Origin: Nonomuraea sp. SYSU D8015
GTDB lineage: Bacteria; Actinomycetota; Actinomycetes; Streptosporangiales; Streptosporangiaceae
Assembly (NCBI RefSeq): GCF_008065375.1
Contig: NZ_MU084032.1
Span: forward strand, 127,156 to 191,155
Direction of reading: 5' to 3'
Length of the DNA stretch: 64,000 nt
Within the stretch, counting starts at the first letter, position 1. Each line of letters starts with the position of its first letter. Under the pieces are notes generated by a model, which saw only the letters and a list, made by a program, of their open reading frames with translations, searched no databases and was not told where the DNA came from. This document shows, piece after piece, positions 23,865-31,914 of the stretch. The translations under genes and the position numbers were made by a program.

Positions 23865-25421
23865 GTGATCTCCGTCCAGCGCGCTCGTTCCCTCGGCCGC
23901 CGCCTCTCCGCGTGGCGCGCCGGCCGGGCACGGAGGCAGACCGCTCCCGGCGAGCGGGATCACGTCGCAGGTTCTGACGTGCACGCGCGCGGATCCGGCC
24001 CCACGCCCCAGAGCGGGAGCGGCGAGGAACCGGACCCCGGGCCGACGCCGCCCACCGTGCCGAGCCGTGCGTTCTCGGGCGCGCGCGGCGCTCAAGGGTC
24101 CGCGAGCAGCCGCGGGCCCCGGGAATCGGGATCGCGCGACGGGTTGAGGCGCGTCTGGTGGGCGGTGGTGCGGCCGTTCGGGCTCGCCTTGTTTCGGGGT
24201 GACGCCGATCCGCCGCCCGAGTCGCGGCGGTTGACGTTCGATGTGCCGCGCCGGGTCGCCGTGCTGGTGCCGTTCAGGACCTACAACCTCATCCAGCTGG
24301 CGGAGCTGGTGCTGGCCCTGTATGTGTACGGGTCGACACAGGCCATGACGATCGACTGGATCGCCGAGGCTGCCGGCGCGATCCCCGAGGGCTTCGCCTA
24401 CGTCGCCGGGCTCGCCGCCGCTCTTCCCCTGGCGCTGCGCGACCGGTGGCCGCTCGCCGCCTGGCGGGTCGCGATCGTGGGCATGCCCTTCACCATCTGG
24501 TTGTCCACCGCGGTCAGCTCCGGCCAGCAGCCTTACATGGTGCCGGCGGGCCTGGCGTACCTGATGGTCCTCTACTCCGTCGCCGTCCGTTGCGACCGGC
24601 AGATCACGCTGGCCGTCTGGATCATCACGGTCCTGGCCGCCTGGATCGCCCATCCCGACTCGATGGCGCTCGTGACGGTCCTCGCGGCGATATCGGTGCT
24701 GTTCGGCTACAACGTCCGCATCAGGCGGAGCGCGACGGCGCGGCTCGTCGAGGAGGAGCGGCGCACCCAGCTGGCCGAGAGCGCGCAGGCGGTGCTGGAG
24801 GAGCGGGCCCGCATCGCGCGCGAGCTGCACGACGTGGTCGCGCACCACATGTCGGTGATAGCGATCCAGGCGGAGGCGGTGCCGCTCAAGGCCGCCGGCG
24901 ATCCCGCGCAGCTGGAAGCCGGCCTGGCGGAGATCCGGCAGCTGTCGCTGGAGGCGATCGCGGAGCTGCGGCAGGTGCTGGGCGTGCTGCGCGACCAGGA
25001 CGGCCGCACCGACACCGCGCCGCAGCCGGGGCTCGACAGGGTGGACGAGCTGGTCGCCAACGCCCGCGCCGCCGGGCTGGCGGTGCTGGTCAAGCGGGTC
25101 GGGCCGCTCGACGGGGTGCCGCCCGCCGTGGGGCTGTCGGCGTACCGGATCGTGCAGGAGTCGCTGAGCAACGCGATGCGGCACGCGCCCGGCGCGGCCG
25201 TGGCGGTGGAGCTGGCGGGAGACGGTGACGAGCTGCGGCTGCGCATCGCCAACGGGCCCGGCGCGACCGCGGGCGGGGCCCCCGGCGCCGGTCAGGGGCT
25301 GGTGGGGATGCGGGAGCGGGCGGCGCTGCTCGGCGGCGTGCTCGAGGCCGAGCCGGTCGAAGGCGGAGGCTTCGAGGTACGCGCGACGCTGCCGATCGCG
25401 GACCGGGAGACGGCCGGGTGA
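23865..25421 (+). CDS. NarL-type sensor histidine kinase
   Basis: 518 residues from GTG 23865; TAGTCT (23852-23857) sits where a leaderless -10 should be. An in-frame GTG at 23826 is the alternative. The first 95 or so residues are Gly/Pro/Arg-rich and disordered. Four or more membrane helices follow (about 145-265). The HisKA_3 domain carries the phospho-accepting His in ARIARELHDVVAHHMSVIAI. The HATPase domain has LSAYRIVQESLSNAMRHAPG and GQGLVGMRERAALLGG. It partners the LuxR-type regulator 60 bases downstream. The signal is unknown. Confidence 0.9.
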   Translation: MISVQRARSLGRRLSAWRAGRARRQTAPGERDHVAGSDVHARGSGPTPQSGSGEEPDPGPTPPTVPSRAFSGARGAQGSASSRGPRESGSRDGLRRVWWAVVRPFGLALFRGDADPPPESRRLTFDVPRRVAVLVPFRTYNLIQLAELVLALYVYGSTQAMTIDWIAEAAGAIPEGFAYVAGLAAALPLALRDRWPLAAWRVAIVGMPFTIWLSTAVSSGQQPYMVPAGLAYLMVLYSVAVRCDRQITLAVWIITVLAAWIAHPDSMALVTVLAAISVLFGYNVRIRRSATARLVEEERRTQLAESAQAVLEERARIARELHDVVAHHMSVIAIQAEAVPLKAAGDPAQLEAGLAEIRQLSLEAIAELRQVLGVLRDQDGRTDTAPQPGLDRVDELVANARAAGLAVLVKRVGPLDGVPPAVGLSAYRIVQESLSNAMRHAPGAAVAVELAGDGDELRLRIANGPGATAGGAPGAGQGLVGMRERAALLGGVLEAEPVEGGGFEVRATLPIADRETAG

Positions 25422-25481
25422 GACGCCGCCGGATGAGACGCCGTTTGATGGGACACGCCGGCTGCGGATGAGGAGGAGCGC

Positions 25482-26138
25482 TTGATCCGGGTACTGATCG
25501 CCGACGACCAGGGAATGGTGCGCACGGGGTTCACCGTGTTCCTGAGCGCGCAGCCGGACATCGAGGTGGTGGGCGAGGCCGCGAACGGCAGGGAGGCCGT
25601 CGAGCAGGCGGCGCGGCTGGCTCCCGACGTGGTGCTCATGGACGTCCGGATGCCGGTCATGAACGGCCTGGAGGCGACCAGGGAGCTCCTGTCTCGGAGG
25701 CCGTCCCCGAAGGTGCTGATCCTGACGACGTTCGACCTGGACGACTACGTCTATGAGGCGCTGCGGGCCGGGGCGAGCGGGTTCTTGCTGAAGGACGCCT
25801 CGGCGGCGCAGCTGGCCGAGGCGGTGCGGGTGGTGGCGGCCGGTGAGGCGCTCATCGCCCCGGCGATCACCAAGCGGCTGATCCACGAGTTCGCCAGGCT
25901 CGGCGCCCCGCGCCCGGCGGCGGGCCGGCGGCTGGCGGAGCTGACCGAGCGCGAGACCGAGGTGCTCACGCTGGTCGCCCAGGCGCTGTCCAACCAGGAG
26001 ATCGCGGACAAGCTGTTCGTGGCCGAACAGACGGTCAAGACGCATGTCGGGCGAGTACTGATGAAGCTGGGGCTGCGTGACCGGGCGCAGGCGATCGTGT
26101 TCGCGTACGAGACGGGGTTGGTGCGTCCTGGGGAGTGA
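25482..26138 (+). CDS. NarL/FixJ-family response regulator
   Basis: 218 residues from TTG 25482, with AGGAGGAG ending three bases upstream. Receiver domain: acidic pocket ADDQ, phospho-Asp in VVLMDVRMPVMNG, Thr in LTTFD and Lys in LLKDAS. The LuxR-type DNA-binding domain is LAELTERETEVLTLVAQALS with NQEIADKLFVAEQTVKTHVG. It pairs with the kinase at 23865. Confidence 0.94.
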   Translation: MIRVLIADDQGMVRTGFTVFLSAQPDIEVVGEAANGREAVEQAARLAPDVVLMDVRMPVMNGLEATRELLSRRPSPKVLILTTFDLDDYVYEALRAGASGFLLKDASAAQLAEAVRVVAAGEALIAPAITKRLIHEFARLGAPRPAAGRRLAELTERETEVLTLVAQALSNQEIADKLFVAEQTVKTHVGRVLMKLGLRDRAQAIVFAYETGLVRPGE

Positions 26139-26156
26139 CCGCCGTACAGTCGGCTG

Positions 26157-27518
26157 ATGGACCCGGTTGAGCTCTTCCATCAGGTGGCGGCGACCGTGCC
26201 CGCCTACAGAGCCTTTCTGGCGGAAAACAATGTCAACCCCGCAGAAATCACGACATTTCGGGATTTTCAGCGGTTGCCGATGGCCACGAAGGACACTTAC
26301 ACCCGTCGTCACCCCCTGCCCGACCTCTGCCGGGGCGGCGTGATCGGCGACATGATCGCCGTGTCGTCGGGCTCGACGGGCGAGCCGTCGTTCTGGCCCC
26401 GTTCGGCGTCGGACGAGCGTGTGATCGCCGCCCGCTTCGAGGAGGTCTTCCGCGACTCCTTCGCCGCCCGCGAGCGACGCACGCTGGCCGTGGTCTGCTT
26501 CGCGCTCGGCACCTGGGTGGGCGGCCTGTTCACCGTCAACTGCTGCCGCCACCTGGCCGAACGCGGCTACCCGATCACCGTGATCGCCCCCGGCACCGAC
26601 CGCAGGGAGATCGCCCGCGTGCTGCCTGAGCTGGCCCCGCACTTCGACCAGGTGGTGCTCCTCGGCTACCCGCCCTTCCTGAAGAACGTCATCGACACCG
26701 AGGACCTCCCCTGGGCGGCCTGGAACGTCAAGCTGGTCACGGCGGGAGAGGTGTTCAGCGAGGAGTGGCGCACGCTGGTCGCCGAGCGCGCCGGGATCGC
26801 CGACCCGGTGCGCGGCATCGCCTCCCTGTACGGCACCGCCGACGCGGGCGTCCTCGGCAACGAGACCGCGCTGTCGGTCGAGATCCGCCGCTTCCTGTCG
26901 GCCCGCCCCGACGCGGCCAGGGAGCTGTTCGGCGAGTCCCGCCTGCCGACCCTCGTCCAGTACGACCCGGAGGTCCGCTTCTTCGAGGAGCACCAGGGCA
27001 CGCTGCTCTTCTCGGGCGACAACGGCATCCCGCTCATCCGCTACCACATCGCCGACGAGGGCGGCGTGATCCCGTACGACCGCATGCTGGACTTCGTCCG
27101 GCGGCACGGCTTCGAGCCCAGCGTGCCGAGCCCCGAGCGGCCGTTCGTGTACGTGTTCGGCCGCAGCCATTTCACGGTCTCCTACTACGGCGCGAACGTC
27201 TATCCGGAGAACATCGCGGTCGGCCTGGAGCAGCCGGAGGTCAGCGGCTCGGTGACGGGCAAGTTCGTGATGGAGGTGGTGGAGGACGCCCGCCACGACC
27301 GGCACCTGACGGTGACGGTGGAGCTCATGCCGGGCGAGAAGCCGGCGGACGAGACGGCACAGGCTGTGGGCCAGTCGATCCTGACCCAGCTCCTGCGGCT
27401 GAACAGCGAGTTCGCCGCGTACGTGCCGCCGGTCCAGCAGATGCCCTTCATCCGCCTGCGTGAAGCCGGCGACCCGGAGTACTTCCCTCCGGGCGCCAAG
27501 CACCGCTACACCCGCTGA
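26157..27518 (+). CDS. PaaK-like adenylate-forming enzyme (phenylacetate-CoA ligase family)
   Basis: 453 residues. The P-loop of the family is MIAVSSGSTGEPSFWPRS. Later motifs are VTAGEVFSEEWR, SLYGTADAG, PLIRYHIADEGG and the C-terminal YYGANVYPENIAVGLEQPEV. It should activate an aromatic or similar acid as its adenylate/CoA ester. TACAGT (26145-26150) ends exactly six bases before the ATG, so the message is probably leaderless. An A+T-rich stretch (26220-26275) near the start uses codons unlike the rest. No pathway partners lie next to it. Confidence 0.85.
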   Translation: MDPVELFHQVAATVPAYRAFLAENNVNPAEITTFRDFQRLPMATKDTYTRRHPLPDLCRGGVIGDMIAVSSGSTGEPSFWPRSASDERVIAARFEEVFRDSFAARERRTLAVVCFALGTWVGGLFTVNCCRHLAERGYPITVIAPGTDRREIARVLPELAPHFDQVVLLGYPPFLKNVIDTEDLPWAAWNVKLVTAGEVFSEEWRTLVAERAGIADPVRGIASLYGTADAGVLGNETALSVEIRRFLSARPDAARELFGESRLPTLVQYDPEVRFFEEHQGTLLFSGDNGIPLIRYHIADEGGVIPYDRMLDFVRRHGFEPSVPSPERPFVYVFGRSHFTVSYYGANVYPENIAVGLEQPEVSGSVTGKFVMEVVEDARHDRHLTVTVELMPGEKPADETAQAVGQSILTQLLRLNSEFAAYVPPVQQMPFIRLREAGDPEYFPPGAKHRYTR

Positions 27519-27660
27519 CACCGCACCGCCGCGGCCCCGCACCACCGCCGTCCGTTCCAAGGCAGCGGTGAGTCGTAGCCGCGATCAACCTCTGGTACCA
27601 CGCGCAAGATCAGACCTCACGGTGACGCGGACGATCGGCCACGCTCCGTAACGTCGCAGC

Positions 27661-28779
27661 ATGCTCAGACGGCTCGCACTCGCAGGGGTTCTGACGGCGG
27701 CAGGCACAGTTCTGTTGTGGCCGGGACCGCCCAGCGGAAGGTTGGTGAAGGTCTACGGCGATCTCGTCGCGGCCGACCGGGTGGCGATCGTCGTGCCCGG
27801 CGCCGACACGACGGCGGAGACGTTCGAGGCCGGCACGAAACGGCCAGGAGGCGCGGCCCGCGCCCTGCTGGCGGAGGCTGCCCGGCTGGCTCCTCAGGAG
27901 CGGCTGGCCGTGGTGGCCTGGCTCGGCTACGACTCTCCGCCGACCCTGAGCCTCGGCGCGCTCACCCACGACGCGGCCGACGAAGGCGCCGCCGAGCTCC
28001 GCCGCACGGTCAGCGACCTGCGCACCAGGACCGCCGCCCCCATCGCCCTGCTATGCCACAGTTACGGTTCGGTGCTGTGCGCCAAAGCCGTCCCCGGCTT
28101 ACCCGTCACGGACCTGGCGGTCTTCGGCAGCCCCGGCCTCGACGCCCCGTCCGCCGCCGCCCTGCGACGTCCTCCCGCCCCCATGGCTGAACCCGCAGAC
28201 GGGCCAGGCGCAGGCCGCCACCTCGATCCGAGCCGACACACGGACGCAGGCGGGGCCCCAGGCACAGGCGGAGATCTCGGTGGAGGCGGACACTCCGGCA
28301 CAGGCCGATACGCGGACGCAGGCGGAGACGCGCGCACAGGTGGAGACGCGCGCACACCTGGAGACGCGGGCACACCTGGAGACGCGGGCACAGAGGACGA
28401 CCGGACGCAGGCGGAGACCTCACGGCAGATGGAGTCGGGGGCACAGGCGGAGGCACTGACGCAGGCGGAGGGCGAGACGAAGGCACGGACGCAGGCGCAG
28501 GCGCAGGAGGCGATCCAGGCCTTCCCCGCGCCGCGCGCCACAACGCCGCCACCCCTCCGCGTGTGGGCAGGGCTCGGCGGGAGCGACTGGATCAGGTTCG
28601 TCCCCAAGACCAAGATCGGCCCGTTGGGCTTCGGCGCCGACCCCATGGCCCCCGGCTACGGCGCGCGCGTCTTCGAGGTGGGCCCCGGCGGTCACAGCGA
28701 CTACTTCAGCCCGGGCACCCCATCACTCCGCAACCTCGCCCTGATCGCCCTCGGCCGTCCCGAGCAGGTGACCTCTTGA
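27661..28779 (+). CDS. Alpha/beta hydrolase (DUF1023-like) with repeat insertion
   Basis: 372 residues. The N-terminal hydrophobic segment (LALAGVLTAAGTVLLW) is a signal or anchor. The core has IVVPGADTTAETFEAG and nucleophile motif IALLCHSYGSVLCAK, with FGSPG following and a probable catalytic His in GPGGHSDYF. Between AALRRPPAP and LRVWAGLGGSDW lie about 120 low-complexity residues, including four GDARTP-type units. This insertion is absent from the fold. TAACGT (27649-27654) sits at the leaderless -10 position. A TTA codon occurs at 28099-28101. The substrate is unknown. Confidence 0.75.
   Translation: MLRRLALAGVLTAAGTVLLWPGPPSGRLVKVYGDLVAADRVAIVVPGADTTAETFEAGTKRPGGAARALLAEAARLAPQERLAVVAWLGYDSPPTLSLGALTHDAADEGAAELRRTVSDLRTRTAAPIALLCHSYGSVLCAKAVPGLPVTDLAVFGSPGLDAPSAAALRRPPAPMAEPADGPGAGRHLDPSRHTDAGGAPGTGGDLGGGGHSGTGRYADAGGDARTGGDARTPGDAGTPGDAGTEDDRTQAETSRQMESGAQAEALTQAEGETKARTQAQAQEAIQAFPAPRATTPPPLRVWAGLGGSDWIRFVPKTKIGPLGFGADPMAPGYGARVFEVGPGGHSDYFSPGTPSLRNLALIALGRPEQVTS
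28324..28395 (+). repeat. Four 18-nt tandem repeats in the hydrolase gene
   Basis: Units at 28324, 28342, 28360 and 28378 encode GDARTG, GDARTP, GDAGTP and GDAGTE. They keep frame and form part of a longer degenerate Gly/Ala/Thr/Glu-rich insertion. Confidence 0.85.
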
Positions 28780-28816
28780 CTTCTCTGTTTCTGGGTACGA
28801 GAGAGAGGAAGCGCGC

Positions 28817-28878
28817 TTTGATGACATGCTGTCGTCAAAAGCTTGACGCACGAAGCCCATGTTTGTGACACTTCGTCA
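28817..28878 (+). promoter_or_regulatory. Heme oxygenase promoter with two GAC-N5-GTC elements
   Basis: TTTGATGAC-ATGCT-GTCGTCAAA (28817-28839) is an interrupted palindrome with one mismatch. A weaker TGAC-ACTTC-GTCA lies at 28866-28878. Between them is TTGACG (28843-28848), a likely -35, with GACACT (28867-28872) 18 bases on. The spacing suggests a regulator bracketing the promoter; its identity is unknown. Confidence 0.45.
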
Positions 28879-28907
28879 TGAAACATCAGTGCGAGTTGAG
28901 GTGGGCC

Positions 28908-29555
28908 GTGACGACGTCGTTCTCCGAGACCTTGAGGAACTCCACCTGGGGCGACCACCAGTCCGCCGAATCCGAGGGCTACCTCACGGAGCTGATGGGC
29001 GGCCGGCTGAGCGAGCAGGAGTACGGCGAGATGGTCGCCCAGCACTACTTCGCCTACGTCGCTCTCGACGGAGTGTCGCGGCGACTCGCCGACCACCCGG
29101 TGGCCGGGCGCTTCGTCTTCCCGGAGCTGTACCGCGAGCGGGCGCTGGAGCGCGACCTGGCGACGATCTACGGCCCCGCCTGGCGAGACCGGATCGCACC
29201 GTCCAAGTCCACCCAGGCCCTGGTCGCGCGCATCCACCAGGTGTCCGACTGGCCCGGCGGCTACATCGCCCACCACTACACCCGCTATCTGGGCGACCTT
29301 TCCGGCGGGCAGTTCATCCGGATGGAACTGCAGAAGATCTACGGGTACTCCAAGGGCGGAGGCGTCGACTTCTACATCTTCGACGAGCTCGGCAGCCTGC
29401 CGCGCTTCAAGAACGAATACCGCGCCCGCCTGGACGCCCTGGAGCTGGACGAAGGGGAGCAGCAGCGGATCATCCGCGAGGTCAAGCTCGCCTACCAGCT
29501 GAACACCGAGGTGCTCACCGAGCTCATGCACGTCGTCAAGGCCGCCGCCGCATAG
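28908..29555 (+). CDS. Heme oxygenase (biliverdin-producing)
   Basis: 215 residues from GTG 28908, preceded by GAGGTGG; an ATG at 28878 would add ten residues but falls in the promoter. The proximal heme ligand is the His in NSTWGDHQSAES. The distal helix carries YLGDLSGGQFIRM, the family hallmark. The length matches HemO/HO-1-type enzymes. It opens heme to biliverdin, iron and CO in the cytoplasm, needing an electron donor not encoded nearby. Confidence 0.93.
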   Translation: MTTSFSETLRNSTWGDHQSAESEGYLTELMGGRLSEQEYGEMVAQHYFAYVALDGVSRRLADHPVAGRFVFPELYRERALERDLATIYGPAWRDRIAPSKSTQALVARIHQVSDWPGGYIAHHYTRYLGDLSGGQFIRMELQKIYGYSKGGGVDFYIFDELGSLPRFKNEYRARLDALELDEGEQQRIIREVKLAYQLNTEVLTELMHVVKAAAA

Positions 29556-29585
29556 AAGGATTCCACATCGGTTTCAGCGGGATGA

Positions 29586-29704
29586 GGTCGATGACTGGCG
29601 ATAAGGGTCCCGCAGCGAGGAGGTCCAAGCCGGGGCCTCGATCACGGAGAGGCCAGCGACACGGGGTGACCCGGTCGATCACTGGCGATACGGATCCCGC
29701 AACG
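29586..29704. repeat. 32-bp direct repeat at the 3' end of the fic gene
   Basis: Copies at 29586-29617 and 29673-29704 match at 28 of 32 positions. The right copy includes the fic stop and encodes LRDPYRQ. The left copy, read on the minus strand, again spells LRDPYRQ but lies beyond the stop. It looks like a duplicated gene end, or the trace of a second fic copy. Confidence 0.8.
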
Positions 29705-30836
29705 GGGTGACCCGCTGGGCGAAATCGGCCTTCAGCTCCGCCATCCGCGGGCCTGCCTCGTAGTAGCGGCCCTTGGTCTCGCCATAGGGCCGGAGCCAGC
29801 CCTTGGCGGCGAGGTCGCGCAGGTCGCGGGCGGCCTGGCCCTGACTGAGCCCCTCGTCGGCCTGGTATCGGCTCCGGCGCAGCCGCCTGCTCACGAACGC
29901 CTCGTAGAGGGCTGAGACGCAGCGCGTGTTGAGCCCGTCGGCGTCGACCTGCTCCTCCAGGAACATCCAGATCTCACCGGCCTCGGCCAGGCGCTGCCGC
30001 ACCCGCTGCGCCTGCATGTGATGCGCCCGCAGACAGAACCGCACCCAATCGAGGGTGTCGCCGTGCGGACTCCACCGCCGGCGTCCGACCGCGCCGAGCA
30101 CGTCATAATACTCGATGGTGGTGCGCTGCTGCCCGAGCCATTCTTCGATCGAGCAGAACTCAGGTGTCGTGATGTTGTCCCGACCGAGGACCAAAGTCTG
30201 AACGGCACGCGACATCCGACCATTTCCATCACGCCACGGATGGATTTTCACCAGATTGAAGTGAGCCATCGCACCCCGCACATAACTTGCCATCTCCAAG
30301 TCGCCCTCGTTGAGCCACGCGACCAGCTCATCCAGAAGCGCAGGGACGAGGTCGGCATCAGGCCCTTCGTATACGGCCTCCCCCGTGGACGAATCCCGGA
30401 CCCAGATGCTTCCTGGTCGAATCACTCCGGGGGTCTTGTGCCGGTGGTGGCCGATCATCATGAAGTTGAGCGCATTGAGGACGCCCACGTCGTAACGGAA
30501 CGCCGGCGCCCGCGACACTAGCCCGATATAGGTGAGCGCCTGCTGATAGCCCGCAATCTCCTTCGCGATCCCAGCGGAGGTTTCGAGGGGCTCCTCCCCC
30601 GCCATGATGGACTGGATGTCCTCGACGCTGGCGCGATAGCCCTCGATGGCGTTCGAGCCTTGGATCGCTCGCGCCTGAAGCTGCCTGCAGAGCTGGCCGT
30701 CCCACCGGTGGGTTTCGGCCAGGCGGTATTTGAGGTCCTGCCTCATGTCCTCGATCTCGGCGAGCACCGTCTTGTCGGCGGGCTGGAGCGCAGGGGTGCC
30801 GTACAACATGACCTCATGAAACCATGAATGAATCAT
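29679..30836 (-). CDS. Fic-domain protein with C-terminal winged helix
   Basis: 385 residues. The catalytic Fic motif is HPWRDGNGRMSR, full for AMP transfer. The N-terminal GSNAIEG fits the inhibitory helix motif [S/T]xxxE[G/N] of class II Fic proteins, so activity is probably self-restrained. The C-terminal region (about 315-375) is a winged helix (GLSQGQAARDLRDLAAKGWL). It therefore probably modifies a protein with AMP or a related group and may bind DNA at its own promoter. Several stretches have lower G+C than the neighbours, hinting at acquisition. The start is set at ATG 30836; ATG 30809 is possible. Confidence 0.88.
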   Translation of the reverse strand: MIHSWFHEVMLYGTPALQPADKTVLAEIEDMRQDLKYRLAETHRWDGQLCRQLQARAIQGSNAIEGYRASVEDIQSIMAGEEPLETSAGIAKEIAGYQQALTYIGLVSRAPAFRYDVGVLNALNFMMIGHHRHKTPGVIRPGSIWVRDSSTGEAVYEGPDADLVPALLDELVAWLNEGDLEMASYVRGAMAHFNLVKIHPWRDGNGRMSRAVQTLVLGRDNITTPEFCSIEEWLGQQRTTIEYYDVLGAVGRRRWSPHGDTLDWVRFCLRAHHMQAQRVRQRLAEAGEIWMFLEEQVDADGLNTRCVSALYEAFVSRRLRRSRYQADEGLSQGQAARDLRDLAAKGWLRPYGETKGRYYEAGPRMAELKADFAQRVTPLRDPYRQ

Positions 30837-30865
30837 CCATCCAAGTGAATGATTGATTCATTCAT
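30824..30865. promoter_or_regulatory. 12-bp inverted repeat over the fic start codon
   Basis: ATGAATGAATCA (30824-30835) and TGATTCATTCAT (30854-30865) are perfect inverted copies separated by 18 bp. The left arm overlaps the fic start codon; the right lies over the likely promoter (TATATG nearby). It is a good candidate operator for the winged helix of the Fic protein itself. Confidence 0.55.
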
Positions 30866-31174
30866 ATATGCCCGATTTGTATGGGCGCGATTCAGGCCCG
30901 GAACAGAGGGGACTCCGTGCGGCGGGAGGGCGCCGCCGCGACGAGTTGCTCTTGGGGCGGTGGCCTGGCATGCGTGCGGTGGTGCCGGCAGGCGGGGCGG
31001 CGCCGGCCGGGGTGATCGCCGTGGAGCCGTACCTCTGGGGCGGCCGCCTGGGCCGCGATGGCGGGGCGGTGACAGCAGGGAGCCGCGTTGTTAGCGGTGT
31101 ATCACCATGGCGATTTGCGAGGATGATCCCCGATGCGCACGTTGCTCGGGACCGCCCGGGCCTACGATAGGCCT
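30866..31174. other. Gap between fic and the TetR gene
   Basis: No supported gene. An open frame on the plus strand (30853-31170) begins inside the fic inverted repeat and has no recognisable domain or ribosome site. The right end carries TACGAT (31163-31168), the probable -10 of the TetR gene. Confidence 0.5.
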
Positions 31175-31780
31175 ATGCCCCGCATCTCGGCCGCGACGAT
31201 CAGCGAGCATCGCGCGCAGACCCGCGACCGGATCCTGCAAGCCGTCTCGCGCCTCTCGCGCGTGCAGGGCATCGACGCGATCTCGCTGACCGACGTGGCC
31301 CATGAGGCCGGCATCACCAGGACCGTCCTGTACAACTACTTCCCCGACAAGGCGGCGCTGTTGCTGGCGTTCACCGAGCGGGTGACCCAATACTTCATCG
31401 ACAGCTACGAGCGGGAGCTACCGGCGGACGCCTCCCCCGCCGATCGGCTGCGCGCGTTCGTGCGGCTGCAACTGGCCGGGCTGCTGGCGCATCCGCATCC
31501 GGGTGCGGCCGATCTCAGCGCGGCGCTGGGGCCGGACGCATACCAGCGGCTGGCCGAGCACGTCGAGCCCATGCAGCGGATCCTGGTGGAGATCCTGGAG
31601 AGCGGGATGGAGTCGGGCGACTTCCGCGTGGCCGACGTTCCCGCCACGGCGCGCATGATCATGGCGGTGGTCGGCGCCGAACGCGTGCCGCTGATCAGCG
31701 GGGCTGTCACGGTGGCTGCGGCGGAGGCGCTGGTGTGCGAGTTCGTCCTCCGGGCCCTCGGCAGCGAATCTTCCGCGTGA
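31175..31780 (+). CDS. TetR-family transcriptional regulator
   Basis: 201 residues from ATG 31175 (MPRISAATISEHRAQTRDRI). The helix-turn-helix is ISLTDVAHEAGITRTVLYNY followed by FPDKAALLLAF. The rest is the helical ligand-binding domain. TACGAT ends six bases before the ATG, so the message is probably leaderless. It lies 134 bases before a drug-type exporter on the same strand and probably regulates both. Its last codons are part of a 32-nt tandem repeat. Confidence 0.92.
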   Translation: MPRISAATISEHRAQTRDRILQAVSRLSRVQGIDAISLTDVAHEAGITRTVLYNYFPDKAALLLAFTERVTQYFIDSYERELPADASPADRLRAFVRLQLAGLLAHPHPGAADLSAALGPDAYQRLAEHVEPMQRILVEILESGMESGDFRVADVPATARMIMAVVGAERVPLISGAVTVAAAEALVCEFVLRALGSESSA

Positions 31781-31845
31781 GCCGGGCGCTCGGCGGCGAA
31801 CCTTCCGCGTGAGCCGGACGCTCGGCGGTGGACTCGGCGTGAGCC
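31757..31845 (+). repeat. 32-nt tandem repeat across the tetR stop codon
   Basis: Copies at 31757-31788 and 31789-31820 differ at four positions; a partial third runs to about 31845. The first copy contains the stop TGA (31778-31780), so the repeats extend from coding into the gap before the MFS gene. Confidence 0.8.
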
Positions 31846-31914
31846 ATCTGCAAGTTCTCGGCGACGAACTGCTCGGCGTGATCAGCCGCCGGCGGCGGTG
31901 ACAGGATGGGGGTC

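Noticed and set aside
23814..27560. Minus-strand frame of over 1200 codons
   Set aside because: It runs antisense to a histidine kinase, response regulator and PaaK-like enzyme with full motifs; composition is typical of a shadow frame.
28821..28868. 15-codon frame with two Cys upstream of heme oxygenase (MTCCRQKLDARSPCL)
   Set aside because: It has a weak upstream purine run, but it overlaps the predicted promoter and so would lie before the transcription start.
29586..29704. Attachment site (att) of an integrated element
   Set aside because: The repeats are only 87 bases apart with no integrase or cargo between them, so a local duplication is more likely.
30853..31170. 105-codon plus-strand frame between fic and tetR
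   Set aside because: Starts inside the inverted repeat, lacks a ribosome site and family resemblance, and overlaps the tetR promoter.
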